In this document: one piece after another, positions 49,373 to 59,518 of the stretch
Layout of the letters: each line of letters begins with the position of its first letter
Numbering within the stretch: the stretch's first letter is position 1
Origin: Opitutaceae bacterium BACL24 MAG-120322-bin51
Lineage (GTDB): Bacteria; Verrucomicrobiota; Verrucomicrobiia; Opitutales; Coraliomargaritaceae
DNA length: 64,000 bases
Assembly: GCA_905182465.1 (NCBI GenBank)
Contig: CAJJBI010000002.1
Span: 80,001-144,000, forward strand
Direction: 5' to 3'
Notes under the pieces: model-generated
Databases searched by the model: none
Seen by the model: only the letters and a program-made list of their open reading frames with translations
What the model was told of the DNA's origin: nothing
Program-made: the position numbers and the translations under genes

Positions 49373-50353
49373 ATGCACATCAGCCCCACCCTTATCGGTA
49401 TTGGTAGTCCCATCGTCGACGCCATCGCCCTAGTAGACGAATCTTTCCTCGCCCAAATTGATGGCGACAAAGGCGGGATGGTACTCGTGGATGCGCCTAC
49501 CATCTCCAGCTTGATCGCGAGCCTACCTAAAGCAGGCATTGCTACACCCGGCGGATCGGCAGGCAATACCCTCTTCGCTCTCGCTCGCATGGGTGCCTCC
49601 ACCAGCTTTTTAGGCAAGATTGGCAACTGCGCCGAAGGCGCTTACTACCGAGACAGCTTTTCCAAGCTCGGCGGCGATGCCTCGCGCTTCAAAATCGGTG
49701 AGGTGCCTAATGGCCGCTGTCTCTCCCTCGTCACTCCCGATGGGGAACGCACCATGCGCACCGATCTCGGAGCAGCCATGACCCTTGCCCCTGAAGAAAT
49801 ATGCGTTGCTGATTTCGCAGGTTGCGCTCACGCCCACATTGAGGGCTACCTTTTGTTTAATGAAGCCCTCATGCGCCGCGTGCTCGAATCCGCCAAGGAG
49901 GCAGGCTGCACCATCAGCCTCGACCTCGCTAGCTTTGAAGTGGTCAATGCCACCAAATCCATCCTCCCTGACCTATTGAGCGACTATGTCGACATTGTTT
50001 TCGCCAACGAGGAAGAAGGTAGTGCTTACACTGGTATCGAAGGTGATTATGCTGCCATCGCGCTCCAGCTAGCTGAGCTCTGTGAGATCGTCGCCGTCAA
50101 AGTCGGTGCTCACGGATCCTACATCGCACACGCGGGCATCGTTGAAAAAATCGAGCCCGTTCATGCCGCTCGAGTAATCGACACCACTGGCGCTGGCGAT
50201 CTTTGGGCAGCCGGTTTCCTCTACGGCTGGTCGCAAGAGCGCCCAATCGCTCAATGTGCCGAACTCGGCTCCATTTTAGGAGCTGCCGTCGTACAAGAAC
50301 AAGGCAGCGTCCTACCCGAAAATGTTTGGCAAGATATACTCTCTAATATTTAA
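49373..50353 (+). CDS. PfkB-family carbohydrate/nucleoside kinase
   Basis: A 326-residue ribokinase-fold kinase, of the type often annotated as adenosine kinase or sugar kinase. N-terminal motif 1 reads [20 protein letters not shown] near residue 57, where the substrate-binding Gly pair is typical. The C-terminal PfkB motif 2 is [18 protein letters not shown] near 267, containing the catalytic Asp and anion hole. The overall length fits. The substrate cannot be set from the sequence. It is followed after 33 bp by proA on the same strand; no functional link is obvious. Confidence 0.87.
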   Translation: MHISPTLIGIGSPIVDAIALVDESFLAQIDGDKGGMVLVDAPTISSLIASLPKAGIATPGGSAGNTLFALARMGASTSFLGKIGNCAEGAYYRDSFSKLGGDASRFKIGEVPNGRCLSLVTPDGERTMRTDLGAAMTLAPEEICVADFAGCAHAHIEGYLLFNEALMRRVLESAKEAGCTISLDLASFEVVNATKSILPDLLSDYVDIVFANEEEGSAYTGIEGDYAAIALQLAELCEIVAVKVGAHGSYIAHAGIVEKIEPVHAARVIDTTGAGDLWAAGFLYGWSQERPIAQCAELGSILGAAVVQEQGSVLPENVWQDILSNI

Positions 50354-50386
50354 CAAAAGCATTCACAACTTTGAGCCCCACACTAC

Positions 50387-51659
50387 ATGACTAAGGATCA
50401 GATCACCGAACTCGTCGTCGATATCGCAAAGCGGGCACGTAAAGCCTCACTCGAACTGGCTGCGCTTCCTACGGAGACGAAAAATAAATTCCTTCTCGAT
50501 CTTGCCGAACACCTCATTACGCAAACCGACGCCATACTTGAAGCCAATGCGCTCGACCTCGAAGCAGCCAAAAGCCTAGACCTATCTGCTGCCCATGACA
50601 GAGCGGCTCACCTTAACGCCCGAGCGTATAGCCGCGATGGCCGAAGGCGTGCGCCAAGTCGCCGCCTTGCCCGACCCCGTTGGCGTCGAAATTGAGCGCC
50701 TCGCTCCTCCAAAGGGATTCGACCTGCGCAAGATCCGTGTCCCCATGGGTGTCATTGGAATTATTTATGAGTCCCGGCCTAATGTCACCGTGGATTGCGC
50801 CGTTTTATGCCTAAAGTCAGGCAACGCCTCCATCTTACGTGGCGGCAAGGAAGCCTTCCATAGCAATATGAAACTGGCGGCAATCGTCCAAGACGCCCTG
50901 CGCGCCAACGGCATCCACCCAGATGCTGTCCAATTTATTCCCACCACGGACCGCGCCGCGCTCAACATACTGCTCAAACAAGACGATACCATCCACTGCA
51001 TCATTCCCCGTGGAGGTGAAAGCCTTATTCGCTTCACCGTAGAGAATAGCCGTATACCTGTGATCAAGCACTACACGGGCGTCTGCTCTGTTTACATCGA
51101 TGCCTCAGCCGATGCCGACATGGCCAAGGATATTCTGATTAACTCAAAATGTCAGCGCCCCAGCGTGTGTAACGCTGCCGAGAATCTCATTGTCCATCAA
51201 GATGCCGCCGCACAACTACCCCGACTCGCCAAGGCACTACATGACCATGGCGTTGAACTGCGCGTCGATAAGCATGCCAAAGCCCTCCTTTCCGCCAGCG
51301 GCCTGCCCCTCGTCGATGCCTCCACCGAAGACTTCGCCACCGAATACACGGACTTGATCATCGCCATCGCCATCGTGCCTGACTTAAAGGCCGGCATCGA
51401 TTTGATCAATGCTAACAGCTCCGGTCATACCGATAGCATTGTGACGGCAGATGTTACCGCCGCACAGACTTTCCTCACCACGGTCGATTCAGCCGCCGTC
51501 TTTCACAACGCCTCGACCCGCTTTTCTGACGGTTTTGAGTTCGGCTTAGGTGCCGAAATCGGCATCTCCACCGACCGCCTCCATGCGCGAGGGCCCATGG
51601 GTCTGAATGAGCTATGCACCTATAAATACGTCCTCCATGGCACCGGTGAAACCCGCTAG
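50387..51659 (+). CDS. proA: Glutamate-5-semialdehyde dehydrogenase (frameshifted)
   Basis: NADPH-dependent reduction of gamma-glutamyl phosphate, the second step of proline synthesis. The N-terminal part ([20 protein letters not shown]) runs to about 50594, where one extra C in GCCCATG shifts the frame. The rest starts at [20 protein letters not shown] and continues to 51659. Joined, the product is 423 residues, normal for ProA. Motifs include [19 protein letters not shown] near 122 and the catalytic cysteine in [17 protein letters not shown] near 260. The internal ATG at 50595 would give a protein without its first 70 residues. No proB or proC is near. Confidence 0.93.
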
Positions 51660-51802
51660 ACGAGCACAATGAATACCCCATAGGCATCCGTGTAAACGAT
51701 CGAGGTGGCACGGCCCACTAAGGAGGATATTCAAACGCTAGTAGAGAAGTTGACCGACGTAGCGGACTCAAAATGTTACAATCTGCTTTCTTGGAGAATG
51801 TT

Positions 51803-52906
51803 CTAGCGCAGCTTCAGACTTGCCAACCCAGCCATGGCGAAGATGAGAGAAAGAATCCAGAAACGGATGACGACCTTGTTCTCGTGCCAGCCCTTAAGCT
51901 CAAAATGGTGGTGGATGGGTGACATGCGGAAGATACGTTTGCCACCACGTAATTTGAAGGAACCAACTTGAAGAATCACTGAACCCGCTTCCATCACAAA
52001 GATACCACCAACGATGATCAAAGTGAGCGGTTGATGCACCATGAAGGCGATCATCCCGATGAGTCCGCCAAGTGCGAGCGAACCGGTGTCTCCCATGAAA
52101 ACCTCGGCAGGATGAGAATTATACCAAAGGAAGGCAAGGCTCGCCCCCAGCAATGCCACGCAGACGACAGCGAGTTCGCCCACACCAGGTATGTAGCTAA
52201 TGAAGAGGTATTCCGAGATGATAACGTTTCCCGCCACGTAGGCCATAATGGCGTAGGCAAGCGCGACTGTAACGGTACAACCGATCGCCAGACCATCGAC
52301 ACCGTCAGTTAGATTGATCGCATTACTCGAACCGGAAAGGATTAGGAAAAGAAAGGGCACGAGCAGGAAAAGCGACATTTCCGAGATGACCACATCCTTG
52401 TAGAATGGCACCCATAACTCACGCATCTTCGTAGCTGATTCGGGTACACTGAGCAGGCAAGCTAAGGCGATGACAGTCAGTATCGCTTGGCCGAGCAGTT
52501 TCCAACGACCCGGCAGGCCTTTGCTGTTGGCCTTGGACACTTTGAGATAATCGTCAAGAAAGCCGATTACGGTGAGGCCGAGGTAGATGATGAGTGCAGT
52601 GTAGACATAGATGTTGGGACGCGCCCATAGTAAAGAACTAGCGACGACTGATACACAGATCATGAGGCCACCCATGGTTGGCGTTTGCGCTTTACTGGCG
52701 TGGAGTACGGCGAGTATTCCAACTTCGTCTTCTCCGCGAAAGGCTTGTTTGGCGCGTAGCTGCCGGAGTTTGGCAAAAATCCAAGGCCCTAGGATGAAAC
52801 CAATGCTCATGGCGGTCAGTCCAGCAAAGGCAGCACGTAGTGTCAGATAGCGGAAAAGTCGGAGTGGACCAAAGATATTTTCAAATTCTGCTAGGTAGGA
52901 TAGCAT
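51803..52906 (-). CDS. mraY: Phospho-N-acetylmuramoyl-pentapeptide transferase
   Basis: Integral membrane enzyme that makes lipid I from UDP-MurNAc-pentapeptide and undecaprenyl phosphate. The 367-residue protein has ten hydrophobic helices. Family motifs: KAQTPTMGGLMICVSV near 72, the IGFLDDYLKVSK catalytic loop near 112 (Asp pair), SNAINLTDGVDGLA near 192, GDTGSLALGGLIG near 271, and FRMSPIHHHFELKGWHENKV near 327. It is the last gene of the division cluster in this window; murD, ftsW, murG and murC do not follow. Confidence 0.97.
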   Translation of the reverse strand: MLSYLAEFENIFGPLRLFRYLTLRAAFAGLTAMSIGFILGPWIFAKLRQLRAKQAFRGEDEVGILAVLHASKAQTPTMGGLMICVSVVASSLLWARPNIYVYTALIIYLGLTVIGFLDDYLKVSKANSKGLPGRWKLLGQAILTVIALACLLSVPESATKMRELWVPFYKDVVISEMSLFLLVPFLFLILSGSSNAINLTDGVDGLAIGCTVTVALAYAIMAYVAGNVIISEYLFISYIPGVGELAVVCVALLGASLAFLWYNSHPAEVFMGDTGSLALGGLIGMIAFMVHQPLTLIIVGGIFVMEAGSVILQVGSFKLRGGKRIFRMSPIHHHFELKGWHENKVVIRFWILSLIFAMAGLASLKLR

Positions 52907-52936
52907 TGCGGGGACTTAAGGATTAAAATTGAAATT

Positions 52937-55786
52937 TTAGGAAGGCAGTAGCTTTTCAAGCGAGTAAGTACGGCTACCTTTGAGAAAGATGGCTCCTTGG
53001 AATTGAGCAATGGTGGATTTAATTTTTTCGACACTGTCAGCACGTATGTATTGTTGTGCTGAAATCGCTGAGGCGTAGGCTTCAGTCAACTCGTTGGGAC
53101 CGACAAAGGCTACGCGGTCTTCCGGGCGGAGTTTGAGCAAGCGACCAATGGCTTCGTGCTGAGCGAGAGCGGTCGTTCCGAGTTCATCCATGGCACCGAG
53201 TATATAAAAACGTGCGATACCTTGCGGCGTGCTTCGGTCAAAGGCATCGAGCGCATCGGCCATCGACGAAGGATTGGCATTATAGCAATCGATATAAAAA
53301 GTCTGCTTCCCGAACGTTTCAATGCATCCGCGATTGCCAGAAGGTCGCCATGATTCAACACGCTCGAGAATTTCGGACTCAATAATGCCAAGATACTTAG
53401 CTGCGACGATGGCCAGCGCCGTGTTCGTCGCGATACCTAAGCTCGGACTCGCAATTGGGTATTTTCGACCATCAATGGTGACTTCATGAAACACCTGCGG
53501 TAATAGATTTGCCCCTCGATCCTCCATTTTTTTGGAGATGTTATAGCGGACAATCTGTTTGCATGGTAAATCGGTAGCGGCGGTACCTTCGGGCAATAGT
53601 ACTATAGCACGGTGCGCTAGCTTTTTATAAGCATGATAGCGTAAGGCATCGACGGGTAAAATAATCGGCGAATCAGGTTTGGCGTGCTCCGCTAGGAGTG
53701 ATTTTTCAGTGGCAATACCTTCCAAGCTACCGAGAAGTTCTAGGTGGGCGGCTTCGATATTTGTCAGCACGATGAGGTCGGCTTGAATCATTTGCCCAAG
53801 TTGCCTCATTTCATCGGGCTGATTGATACCGGCTTCGATTACGGCGAAGTCCTGCGGGCTTGAATCGAGCCCCAAGAGCGTCATGGGCACACCGATGCGG
53901 TTATTCCAATTCCCCGCAGTCGCATGCGTCCGGTCTTCGCCGAGTAAGCAGCGGAGCATTTCCTTAGTCGAAGTTTTGCCGCAACTTCCAGTGATGCCAA
54001 CAACAGGCATTGAGAATTTTGAACGCACTGCAGCTCCAATCGCACCGAGGGCGACGAGTGAGTCGGCTACTTTTAACTGAGGGAGTGCAATTGGCTTAGA
54101 AGTTTCAACGATCGCAGCCACTGCACCACCCTTGACTGCTTGTTCGAGGAATTCATGCCCATCACGAGCACCCAAGCTCAAGGCAACGAAGCATTGCCCA
54201 GGCTTAATCTGCCGCGCATCGAAACAAAAGCCTTCGATGGCTACTTTTGGCTCGTCTAACCATGATCCACCCGTCCAGTCGGCTACGTGTTGTGGATCAA
54301 AAGATGGCATAGTCAGGAATATTTTTTTAAGGCCTATCAAGTCGCGGGCTATTTGGCGATCATCAAAAGGAATCACTGTGCCGTCAAACTCCTGGAAAGC
54401 TTCGTGACCTTTCCCTGCAATCAAAACGCAATCTCCGGCTTCAGCGGAATCAAGCGCTAGCGAGATAGCGTGCTTCCGATCCTTGGCAAAGTGGGCACTT
54501 CCACTGTCCTTGGCTTCACGCATGTCGGCAAAGATTTGATCGATCGACTCGGTGCGTGGATTATCGGAAGTCACAAAGACTTTGTCGGCACCCTCAATAG
54601 CAGCGCGTAGCATGGGCGCCCGCTTAGTGCGATCTCGGTCGCCGCCACAGCCAAAGACAAGGATAAGGCGACCAGGCGTTATCTCTCGCAGCATAGCACA
54701 GGCGTGGGTGAGGGCATCATCGGTGTGAGCATAATCGACGAGCACATTAAATGGCTGGTTTTCATCAATCCGCTCCATGCGACCGGGCACACCTGGAAAG
54801 GAAGCGGCGCAGCCAAGCATCGCTTCGATGGAGTGGCCTTTTATGTAAGCGATCGCGAGTGCGGCCAATAAATTGCTCACATTATAGCGGCCAAGTAAGG
54901 GCGAGCTGACCTGCACCTGACCCTCCGGCCAAGTGAGTTTGAACTCTGTGCGGTCAGCGAAGAGCGCGACGTTTTCTGCACGAAAAGTAGCATCTGTTTC
55001 AATTGCAAAACTAGTGGCTTCGACACACTCGGGCAGTTCACCGAAGAGGCGTTTGCCGTAGGCGCAGTCTATATTAATGACTGCTTTACGCGGCTGGCGC
55101 CCCATTTCGCCAGTGAATAGCCGCTTCTTTACTTCAAAGTATGCCTCCATCGATTTGTGGTAATCGATATGATCCTGCGTAAGATTCAAAAACGTAGCCA
55201 CGTCGACATCTAGGCCGTAGGTACGCTTCTGATCAATCCCGTGAGAGCTAACCTCAATCACGGCCTCAGTGCATTTGTTCTCTACCATCTGCGCGAGTAA
55301 AGCGTAGACATCCACCGATTCTGGTGTAGTACGAAAAGATGGTAGCGTGCGCTTGCCCAGATCATAGCGAATAGTACCGACTAAACCAACTTGATCTTGC
55401 CCGCCGATTAGATGCTGCGTGAGCATGGAGACAGTGGTCTTCCCATTAGTACCAGTGATACCCGTGATACCGAGTTGTGCATCGGGAGCATGGTAGAAAT
55501 CCCGAGAAATAAGGGCCAAAGTCTGACGCACATCAGCGACTTGGATATAGTCGATCGGGAAGTGATGCCCAAGATCTTCCTCAGTGATGATGGCCACTGC
55601 GCCGCGATCAACAGCTTCTTCAACAAAGAGATTGCCGTCTGTGCGCAGACCACCGATGGCAAAAAAGAGAGCCCCTGGAACCACACGTCGGCTATCCGTA
55701 ATCAGGCAAGTCACTACGCTATCCTCACGGAGTTTGCGACGAATCGTATCGACGCGACTAAGCAGATGACTAACACTGGGGTTCAT
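52937..55786 (-). CDS. murE/murF: MurE-MurF: UDP-MurNAc-tripeptide synthetase and D-Ala-D-Ala adding ligase in one frame
   Basis: Two cytoplasmic Mur ligases in one reading frame of 949 codons. I start at the ATG at 55786 (MNPSVSHLLSRVDTIRRKLR); the longer frame overlaps ftsI. MurE half: LGITGTNGKTTVSMLTQHL near 105 (ATP loop), and SDNPRTE near 395, the DNPR motif for meso-diaminopimelate. MurF half begins at the internal ATG at 54310 (MPSFDPQHVADWTGG): VGITGSCGKTSTKEMLRCLL and ATAGNWNNRIGVPMTLLGLD follow. The junction is DLIGLKKIFLTMPSF across a run of seven A (54322-54328). With six A, MurE would end ...GLKKYS with TGA 2 bp before the MurF ATG. The fusion may therefore be an artefact. Confidence 0.9.
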   Translation of the reverse strand: MNPSVSHLLSRVDTIRRKLREDSVVTCLITDSRRVVPGALFFAIGGLRTDGNLFVEEAVDRGAVAIITEEDLGHHFPIDYIQVADVRQTLALISRDFYHAPDAQLGITGITGTNGKTTVSMLTQHLIGGQDQVGLVGTIRYDLGKRTLPSFRTTPESVDVYALLAQMVENKCTEAVIEVSSHGIDQKRTYGLDVDVATFLNLTQDHIDYHKSMEAYFEVKKRLFTGEMGRQPRKAVINIDCAYGKRLFGELPECVEATSFAIETDATFRAENVALFADRTEFKLTWPEGQVQVSSPLLGRYNVSNLLAALAIAYIKGHSIEAMLGCAASFPGVPGRMERIDENQPFNVLVDYAHTDDALTHACAMLREITPGRLILVFGCGGDRDRTKRAPMLRAAIEGADKVFVTSDNPRTESIDQIFADMREAKDSGSAHFAKDRKHAISLALDSAEAGDCVLIAGKGHEAFQEFDGTVIPFDDRQIARDLIGLKKIFLTMPSFDPQHVADWTGGSWLDEPKVAIEGFCFDARQIKPGQCFVALSLGARDGHEFLEQAVKGGAVAAIVETSKPIALPQLKVADSLVALGAIGAAVRSKFSMPVVGITGSCGKTSTKEMLRCLLGEDRTHATAGNWNNRIGVPMTLLGLDSSPQDFAVIEAGINQPDEMRQLGQMIQADLIVLTNIEAAHLELLGSLEGIATEKSLLAEHAKPDSPIILPVDALRYHAYKKLAHRAIVLLPEGTAATDLPCKQIVRYNISKKMEDRGANLLPQVFHEVTIDGRKYPIASPSLGIATNTALAIVAAKYLGIIESEILERVESWRPSGNRGCIETFGKQTFYIDCYNANPSSMADALDAFDRSTPQGIARFYILGAMDELGTTALAQHEAIGRLLKLRPEDRVAFVGPNELTEAYASAISAQQYIRADSVEKIKSTIAQFQGAIFLKGSRTYSLEKLLPS

Positions 55787-55871
55787 GGGTGATCTTTTTC
55801 GATCGCTGAACGCGGTTTGTTCAAGTCGGCGGGAGTAAGATTGGCGTGAACTAGCAGCTGAGAGTAAGGTG

Positions 55872-57686
55872 CTAATTTGAAATTCTGCTAGACCGATCAT
55901 AAATTGAAGGTTGTAAGTTTACGAATGAGGCGTCTGACCGTGCAGGCCGTATACCCAAATATGCAATGCAGGCTTCCGCAATATTACGAAAGGCGGGCGC
56001 AGCGAAAGAGCCTCCGTAAGCAACGCCTCGTGACTGCGGCTCATCGACGACGACGGTGATGACTAACGATGGTTTATCGGCGGGAAAGAAGCCACTAAAC
56101 GAAGCAACGTGGTGCTGGTTGGAATAACGCCCGTTGACAATCTTCTGCGTGGTGCCGGTCTTACCTGCGATATCATAATTTTCGATCGCGGCGCGGCGAG
56201 CAGTGCCTTGCTCCCCCACGACGTCGGCGAGCATGTTAGCAACGGTTTGGGCGACTTCGGTTGAGACTACGCGGCGTTTAGCTTTAGGTTGAAAGCGAAC
56301 CACATCTTGACCATCAGAATCAAAGATACGATTAGCTAGCATTGGCTCCATGAGCACGCCACCGTTCGCGATTACTGACATGGCAAAGTGAACTTGCATG
56401 GGCGTAGCACTGATCGCGTGACCCATAGGAAGGCGTGTGATGGTCAAGCCATCCCAATTACGGGTAGCGTGGAGCGTGCCGGTGATTTCGCCGCCAATAT
56501 CGCAACCCGTCTTTTCCCCAAAACCGAAAGCTGCTGAGTAATCATGCAGGCGTTGATCGCCTAGGATAAGACCAAGATGCGCGGCGCCACGGTTGCTAGA
56601 CTTGACCACAATATCGTGCATGGAAAGACTCTCGTAGGTACGGTGGTCGGAAGGTAGCTTGAGTGTACGGCCTTTATAGCTAACCCGCGCCACACCTGTC
56701 TGAAACATATCGCCAGGATGGACGATTCCCTCGTTGAGTGCCGCGGCAGCAGGCACGATTTTGAAAGTGGAGCCTGGCTCAAATACATCGGTCAACGCAC
56801 GGTTACGCTGATTCGAGATCGGATATTTCTTGGTGTTATAAAATTCGTTGGGATCATAAGTTGGGTAGTTGGCCATCGCCAGGACTGCACCTGTGGCCGG
56901 TTGGCTGACGATGATACTGATGCCCTTCGGATTAAACTCCTCAGCGACTCGTGCGATCTCAGCTTCGACGATGTGCTGTACCATTTGATCGATACTGAGC
57001 TCTACATTGAGACCGTCTGATGGCTCTACTTCGCGCTCGCGGAACTGTGCTAGTTCGTGGCGTTTACCATCGCGCTCGGTTTCGCGCCAGCCGTCTTGGC
57101 CACGTAGGTAATAATCAAAGAAGCGCTCGATTCCGGTTACAGGTGTTTCTTCCTTATTCACATAGCCCAGCACGTGTGCCGCGAGCTGAGCGGCTGGGTA
57201 TGCACGGGCGTGACTTTGGTTACCGTAAACAGCACGCATTCCCAGCGCTTTGACCGCATCATGTGTGCCCTCGTCTGCATCTTTAGCAAGCACAGCCCAG
57301 CGGATAAGGCGGACTTCCTTTGTGCCCTTGGATACTTTGCGCGTCTTGCGGTCAATCTTCGCCTCAAGTTCTGGCAGTGGTTTGCCTAGGATTCGTGCGA
57401 GGTCTACCAATTTAACACGGTCGCTCTCTCTAAAAGCCTGCGGATCAACGCCTATATTATAAGTGGTGCGCGTGGTCGCAAGGAGGTTGCCACGAGTATC
57501 GACGATGTTGCCACGACGCGCTTCGACGATATTGACCATTTTACGGTTACCTTCGACGTGTTCGAGCAGCGCTGCTTGATTCCAAACGTGTAGGTAGAAT
57601 AAGCGCCCCAGTAAGACGCAAAAGGCACAAGCGACCGCGAGTGATATAAGTGAAGAACGCCCACTGGATACGAAAGCTTTACTCAT
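55872..57686 (-). CDS. ftsI: Peptidoglycan D,D-transpeptidase FtsI / penicillin-binding protein
   Basis: Septal transpeptidase anchored in the inner membrane. The 604 residues have one transmembrane helix (about 12-30), the dimerisation/pedestal domain with EARRGNIVDTRGNLLATTRT near 55, and the transpeptidase domain. Active-site motifs: S-x-x-K in FEPGSTFKIVPAAAALNEG near 300 (catalytic Ser), SxN in IVVKSSNRGAAHLGL near 360, and KTGT in DIAGKTGTTQKIVNG near 503. There is no obvious PASTA domain at the C-terminus. It lies in the standard place between ftsL and murE. Confidence 0.95.
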   Translation of the reverse strand: MSKAFVSSGRSSLISLAVACAFCVLLGRLFYLHVWNQAALLEHVEGNRKMVNIVEARRGNIVDTRGNLLATTRTTYNIGVDPQAFRESDRVKLVDLARILGKPLPELEAKIDRKTRKVSKGTKEVRLIRWAVLAKDADEGTHDAVKALGMRAVYGNQSHARAYPAAQLAAHVLGYVNKEETPVTGIERFFDYYLRGQDGWRETERDGKRHELAQFREREVEPSDGLNVELSIDQMVQHIVEAEIARVAEEFNPKGISIIVSQPATGAVLAMANYPTYDPNEFYNTKKYPISNQRNRALTDVFEPGSTFKIVPAAAALNEGIVHPGDMFQTGVARVSYKGRTLKLPSDHRTYESLSMHDIVVKSSNRGAAHLGLILGDQRLHDYSAAFGFGEKTGCDIGGEITGTLHATRNWDGLTITRLPMGHAISATPMQVHFAMSVIANGGVLMEPMLANRIFDSDGQDVVRFQPKAKRRVVSTEVAQTVANMLADVVGEQGTARRAAIENYDIAGKTGTTQKIVNGRYSNQHHVASFSGFFPADKPSLVITVVVDEPQSRGVAYGGSFAAPAFRNIAEACIAYLGIRPARSDASFVNLQPSIYDRSSRISN

Positions 57687-57696
57687 TAGTTATTAT

Positions 57697-57903
57697 CTAA
57701 GCGACACGGTTCTGATTCTGGGCTTTGAAGAGATTTGCAAAGCCGCGTAGCGTCTGACGTGACGGACGGAGCGGTGCAGGCTGCTTGGAATTAGAGGAGG
57801 ATATGCGCTCAACGGACGAGGAGCTCTCTTTGTGTAGTGTGAGTGACTCTCCGAATGCAGCGCGTTGTGCGCGGCAACGGTAATAGTTTGAGGTAACTTG
57901 CAT
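57697..57903 (-). CDS. Small basic hypothetical protein between ftsL and ftsI
   Basis: A 68-residue frame, MQVTSNYYRCRAQRAAFGES onward, Arg/Ser-rich, with no hydrophobic segment and no recognised domain. It starts 27 bp after the ftsL stop and ends 10 bp before the ftsI start. It fills the only gap between the two genes and shares their strand, which supports a real gene, but the composition could also arise by chance. Not recognised. Confidence 0.45.
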   Translation of the reverse strand: MQVTSNYYRCRAQRAAFGESLTLHKESSSSVERISSSNSKQPAPLRPSRQTLRGFANLFKAQNQNRVA

Positions 57904-57930
57904 AGTTCGTTCGTAAGGGTGAAAATTTTC

Positions 57931-58308
57931 TTAACGGGATCTATCGATATCGAGCAGAGCGAGATCCATAGAAACTTCGTAGGGCTGCGAAACTGCATAG
58001 GCGCGACCATTAGCTAGCTGACGCTCTTCGACAAAGACGACTTGATCCTCGACTGATGGGCGAAGGATCCCCGCTACTTTACCCTGCAAAACGACTGGTT
58101 GATGATAGCCTGCGATACGCTCGTCGAGGAAGCGGAGTTTGCGGGAGGTTTCAGCGAGTTGAGATTCGAAATGCTTGCTACTTTGGGCAGTTCGCGAGAT
58201 CTGCTGCTGCATCCAGACGATTGAAAAGGCACTACCAACAATAACCGTAACCATTACGAGAATCAGTAAGATGACATGTTTGCGAGCTCTACGAGATAGT
58301 TGTAACAT
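57931..58308 (-). CDS. ftsL: FtsL-like cell division protein
   Basis: A 125-residue bitopic membrane protein. It has an Arg-rich cytoplasmic start (MLQLSRRARKHV), one transmembrane helix (about 12-31), and a predicted coiled coil (QQQISRTAQSSKHFESQLAE, about 34-53, and on). This layout and its place between rsmH and ftsI match FtsL/DivIC-type proteins, which link the FtsI-FtsW complex to the divisome. Sequence identity alone would not prove this; the assignment rests mainly on synteny and topology. Confidence 0.72.
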   Translation of the reverse strand: MLQLSRRARKHVILLILVMVTVIVGSAFSIVWMQQQISRTAQSSKHFESQLAETSRKLRFLDERIAGYHQPVVLQGKVAGILRPSVEDQVVFVEERQLANGRAYAVSQPYEVSMDLALLDIDRSR

Positions 58309-58320
58309 AATAACGTTTGG

Positions 58321-59280
58321 TTAGGAAATTTTACGAATGGCGCGCAGGCGGGCGCTACGACTGCGGGGGTTTGATTTTATTTCAGATTCGCTAGGGCTAA
58401 TCGGGCGGGTGGAGATCATGCTTGCACGAACTTCGCGCTCGTCTTGCGTGCGGCTATCGTGTGAGTGTTCAGGGCGGCCAGCCATCTTACGGCAAAAGCG
58501 CTTAACGATACGGTCTTCGAGTGAATGAAAGCTGATCGCGGCGAGTATGCCGTCGGGTAAGAGGCGATCGAATGCTGCCGGAAGACCACGCTCTATCGCG
58601 CTCAACTCATCATTCACCTCAACTCTAATACCCTGAAAACTACGTGTCGCGGGGTGCACGGCTTTGCGACCACGTGGCGTGGGACCGACTGCCTCGCTAA
58701 TTAGTGCGGCCAACGACTGCGTGCGTTGCAAGGCACCAGTGCCGCGAGCATCCATGATAGCTTTGACCACCCGGCGCACGCGTGGTTCTTCACCGTAGTT
58801 ACGCACTGCGCGAACGAGCGATGACTCCTCCGCCGTCTCTAAAAATTCTGCAGCGCTGATCCCCTCTTCTGGATTCATGCGCATATCGACAGGTGCATCG
58901 TAGCGAAAAGAAAAACCACGCTCCTCGGTATCTAGCTGGAAGGAGGAAAGCCCGAAATCAAATAAGATGCCATGAAAGCCACTCTCATCTAGATCGGCAA
59001 GGTCGCCAAAGTTGATATGATGCAAGCGAAAGCGGTCACCAAACTCTGCTTTCAAAGCTTCAGCACGAGGTAGGGCTGCCGGATCACGATCCAGAGCAAC
59101 GACAGTGACATTTTCAGCCGCCTCTAAAAATGCGCGCGTATGCCCGCCTCCTCCAAAAGTTCCATCTAAAAGCTTAACGCCGTTGCTCGGAGCAAACAGT
59201 TCCAAGGTCTCACGAAGCAAGACGGGAACGTGACCACTAGAAGTGGCGGGCGTTATAGCATCATCGATGGAGTAAGACAT
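58321..59280 (-). CDS. rsmH: 16S rRNA (cytosine1402-N4)-methyltransferase
   Basis: S-adenosylmethionine-dependent methyltransferase of 16S rRNA C1402. The 319 residues begin MSYSIDDAITPATSSGHVPV and show HVPVLLRETLELFAP near 17, LLDGTFGGGGHTRAFLEAA near 36 (SAM loop), GILFDFGLSSFQLDTEERGF near 100, FRYDAPVDMRMNP near 122, and SFHSLEDRIVKRFCR near 254. The length is normal. Its start overlaps the upstream small frame by 20 bp. It lies between mraZ and ftsL, as in most dcw clusters. Confidence 0.96.
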   Translation of the reverse strand: MSYSIDDAITPATSSGHVPVLLRETLELFAPSNGVKLLDGTFGGGGHTRAFLEAAENVTVVALDRDPAALPRAEALKAEFGDRFRLHHINFGDLADLDESGFHGILFDFGLSSFQLDTEERGFSFRYDAPVDMRMNPEEGISAAEFLETAEESSLVRAVRNYGEEPRVRRVVKAIMDARGTGALQRTQSLAALISEAVGPTPRGRKAVHPATRSFQGIRVEVNDELSAIERGLPAAFDRLLPDGILAAISFHSLEDRIVKRFCRKMAGRPEHSHDSRTQDEREVRASMISTRPISPSESEIKSNPRSRSARLRAIRKIS

Positions 59281-59494
59281 TGATGCAGTTTTGAAAAAGG
59301 GAAGGTTTGCTTTGAGTTTTAAGATAGGCTCGCTCGCGTCGCTGGATCACATCGCGGACAGCGTTGGTCGAATGGGGAGGCGTGCGCGGTGTCGGACTGA
59401 AAGTCCAAGGGCTACGACGTTCGCGACGGGGATGAGAGATGTAACCAGAGGTACGGAAGTTTTCTCGGGCGATGGTTTCGAAGACGTTTCTCAT
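59261..59494 (-). CDS. Small hypothetical protein between mraZ and rsmH
   Basis: A 77-residue Arg/Pro-rich frame starting MRNVFETIARENFRTSGYIS, 24 bp after the mraZ stop, with its end overlapping the rsmH start by 20 bp. No domain or membrane segment is recognised. It fills a 238-bp gap that would otherwise be unusually long for this operon. A real short gene seems likely but is not proven. Confidence 0.45.
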   Translation of the reverse strand: MRNVFETIARENFRTSGYISHPRRERRSPWTFSPTPRTPPHSTNAVRDVIQRRERAYLKTQSKPSLFQNCINVLLHR

Positions 59495-59518
59495 ATTATT
59501 TTTTACTTAATGGCCTAT

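Noticed and set aside
57693..58010. 105-codon frame overlapping ftsL
   Set aside because: It overlaps the end of ftsL and the smaller 68-codon frame; the smaller frame has the better start and spacing.
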